From the NCBI GenBank assembly GCA_031289445.1, contig JAITPL010000218.1, forward strand, positions 1 to 5,272: a stretch of 5,272 nt of DNA. The letters run 5' to 3'. Every line of letters begins with the position of its first letter. The first letter of the stretch is position 1. The translations under genes were made by a program, and so were the position numbers. The notes under the pieces are model-generated. The model saw nothing but the letters and a program-made list of their open reading frames with translations. It was not told where the DNA came from and did no database searches. Origin of the DNA: Tannerella sp. Lineage in GTDB: Bacteria > Bacteroidota > Bacteroidia > Bacteroidales > Tannerellaceae. This document shows, piece by piece, positions 5,086 to 5,272 of this stretch.

Positions 5086-5272
5086 ATGAACAAAAAGCGC
5101 TTTCATAGTATATCTGATAACCGGACTCTTCCGGCGCATATAACGCAGATGTCTAAACAGAGACGCATATATGAAGATATATGCACTCTGAAACATCAAA
5201 TTTTACCCGATGAGACAGTCATTCTCTTTGGCTCGCAGGCGCGTGGCGATGCAAATGATGAATCCGATTGGG
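5086..5272 (+). CDS. MNT-type nucleotidyltransferase, N-terminal part, cut by the window edge
   Basis: Sixty-two codons are present and the frame is open to the end. The last visible residues, VILFGSQARGDANDESDW (45-62), carry the nucleotidyltransferase signature GSxARG followed by the first metal-binding aspartate of the DxD pair (D61). The next codon begins with G, consistent with the second aspartate falling just outside. The fold transfers a nucleotide to a protein or small molecule. Small stand-alone members of this type are commonly MntA-like antitoxins that AMPylate HEPN (HepT) toxins, but other roles are known, and the rest of the gene is needed to decide. The first 45 residues are longer than the roughly 20-30 usually seen before the motif. 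M22 (codon at 5149) is an alternative start that would give a more typical N-terminus. The ATG at 5086 is preferred because a promoter lies just upstream. Confidence 0.85.
   Translation, partial: MNKKRFHSISDNRTLPAHITQMSKQRRIYEDICTLKHQILPDETVILFGSQARGDANDESDW

Noticed and set aside
4883..5086. 67-codon minus-strand frame in the 3' intergenic region
   Set aside because: It needs a TTG start overlapping the ATG of the divergent nucleotidyltransferase, runs through that gene's promoter and one 34-bp repeat, and matches no family I recognise.

Overview
The window looks like chromosomal DNA from a Bacteroidota bacterium, probably of the order Bacteroidales. Three things point there. Two start regions carry the Bacteroidetes-type -7 box TAnnTTTG, one with a well-spaced TTTG -33 box. 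The genes start after A/T-rich leaders with no Shine-Dalgarno sequence. The gene content is a secreted glycosidase pair, one member with a lipoprotein-like signal. The genus cannot be fixed from this window.

Layout: (1) Positions 1-182 hold no convincing gene. Most of it is a startless minus-strand open frame that may be a dispersed intergenic repeat. (2) A strong promoter (183-214), a palindrome near the predicted transcription start, and a short A/T-rich leader precede the first gene. (3) A two-gene sugar-removal operon follows: a GH29 alpha-L-fucosidase with a type I signal peptide (278-1615), then a GH78 alpha-L-rhamnosidase with a lipoprotein-like signal (1612-4359). Their stop and start codons overlap as ATGA. 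(4) Twenty-one bases later comes a small cytoplasmic glutaredoxin-like protein with a CPFC motif (4381-4638). (5) A 418-base A/T-rich intergenic region (4639-5056) contains two exact 34-bp direct repeats, each carrying the same 19-bp palindrome, plus three other palindromes and a run of short tandem duplications. (6) A second Bacteroidetes-type promoter leads into a MNT-type nucleotidyltransferase gene that runs off the right edge (5086-5272).

The fucosidase and rhamnosidase probably work together to remove terminal 6-deoxy-sugars (L-fucose and L-rhamnose) from a plant, algal or microbial glycan outside the cytoplasm. No SusC/SusD pair, sensor or transporter is visible, so the substrate cannot be named. 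The glutaredoxin-like gene has no evident functional tie to the glycosidases. The nucleotidyltransferase could be the antitoxin half of a HEPN/MNT pair, but its partner would lie outside the window.

I do not see a demonstrable new system here. The parts most worth a second look are the palindromic direct repeats in the 3' intergenic region, the nine-A tract just after the rhamnosidase lipobox, and the complementary elements in the fucosidase leader.
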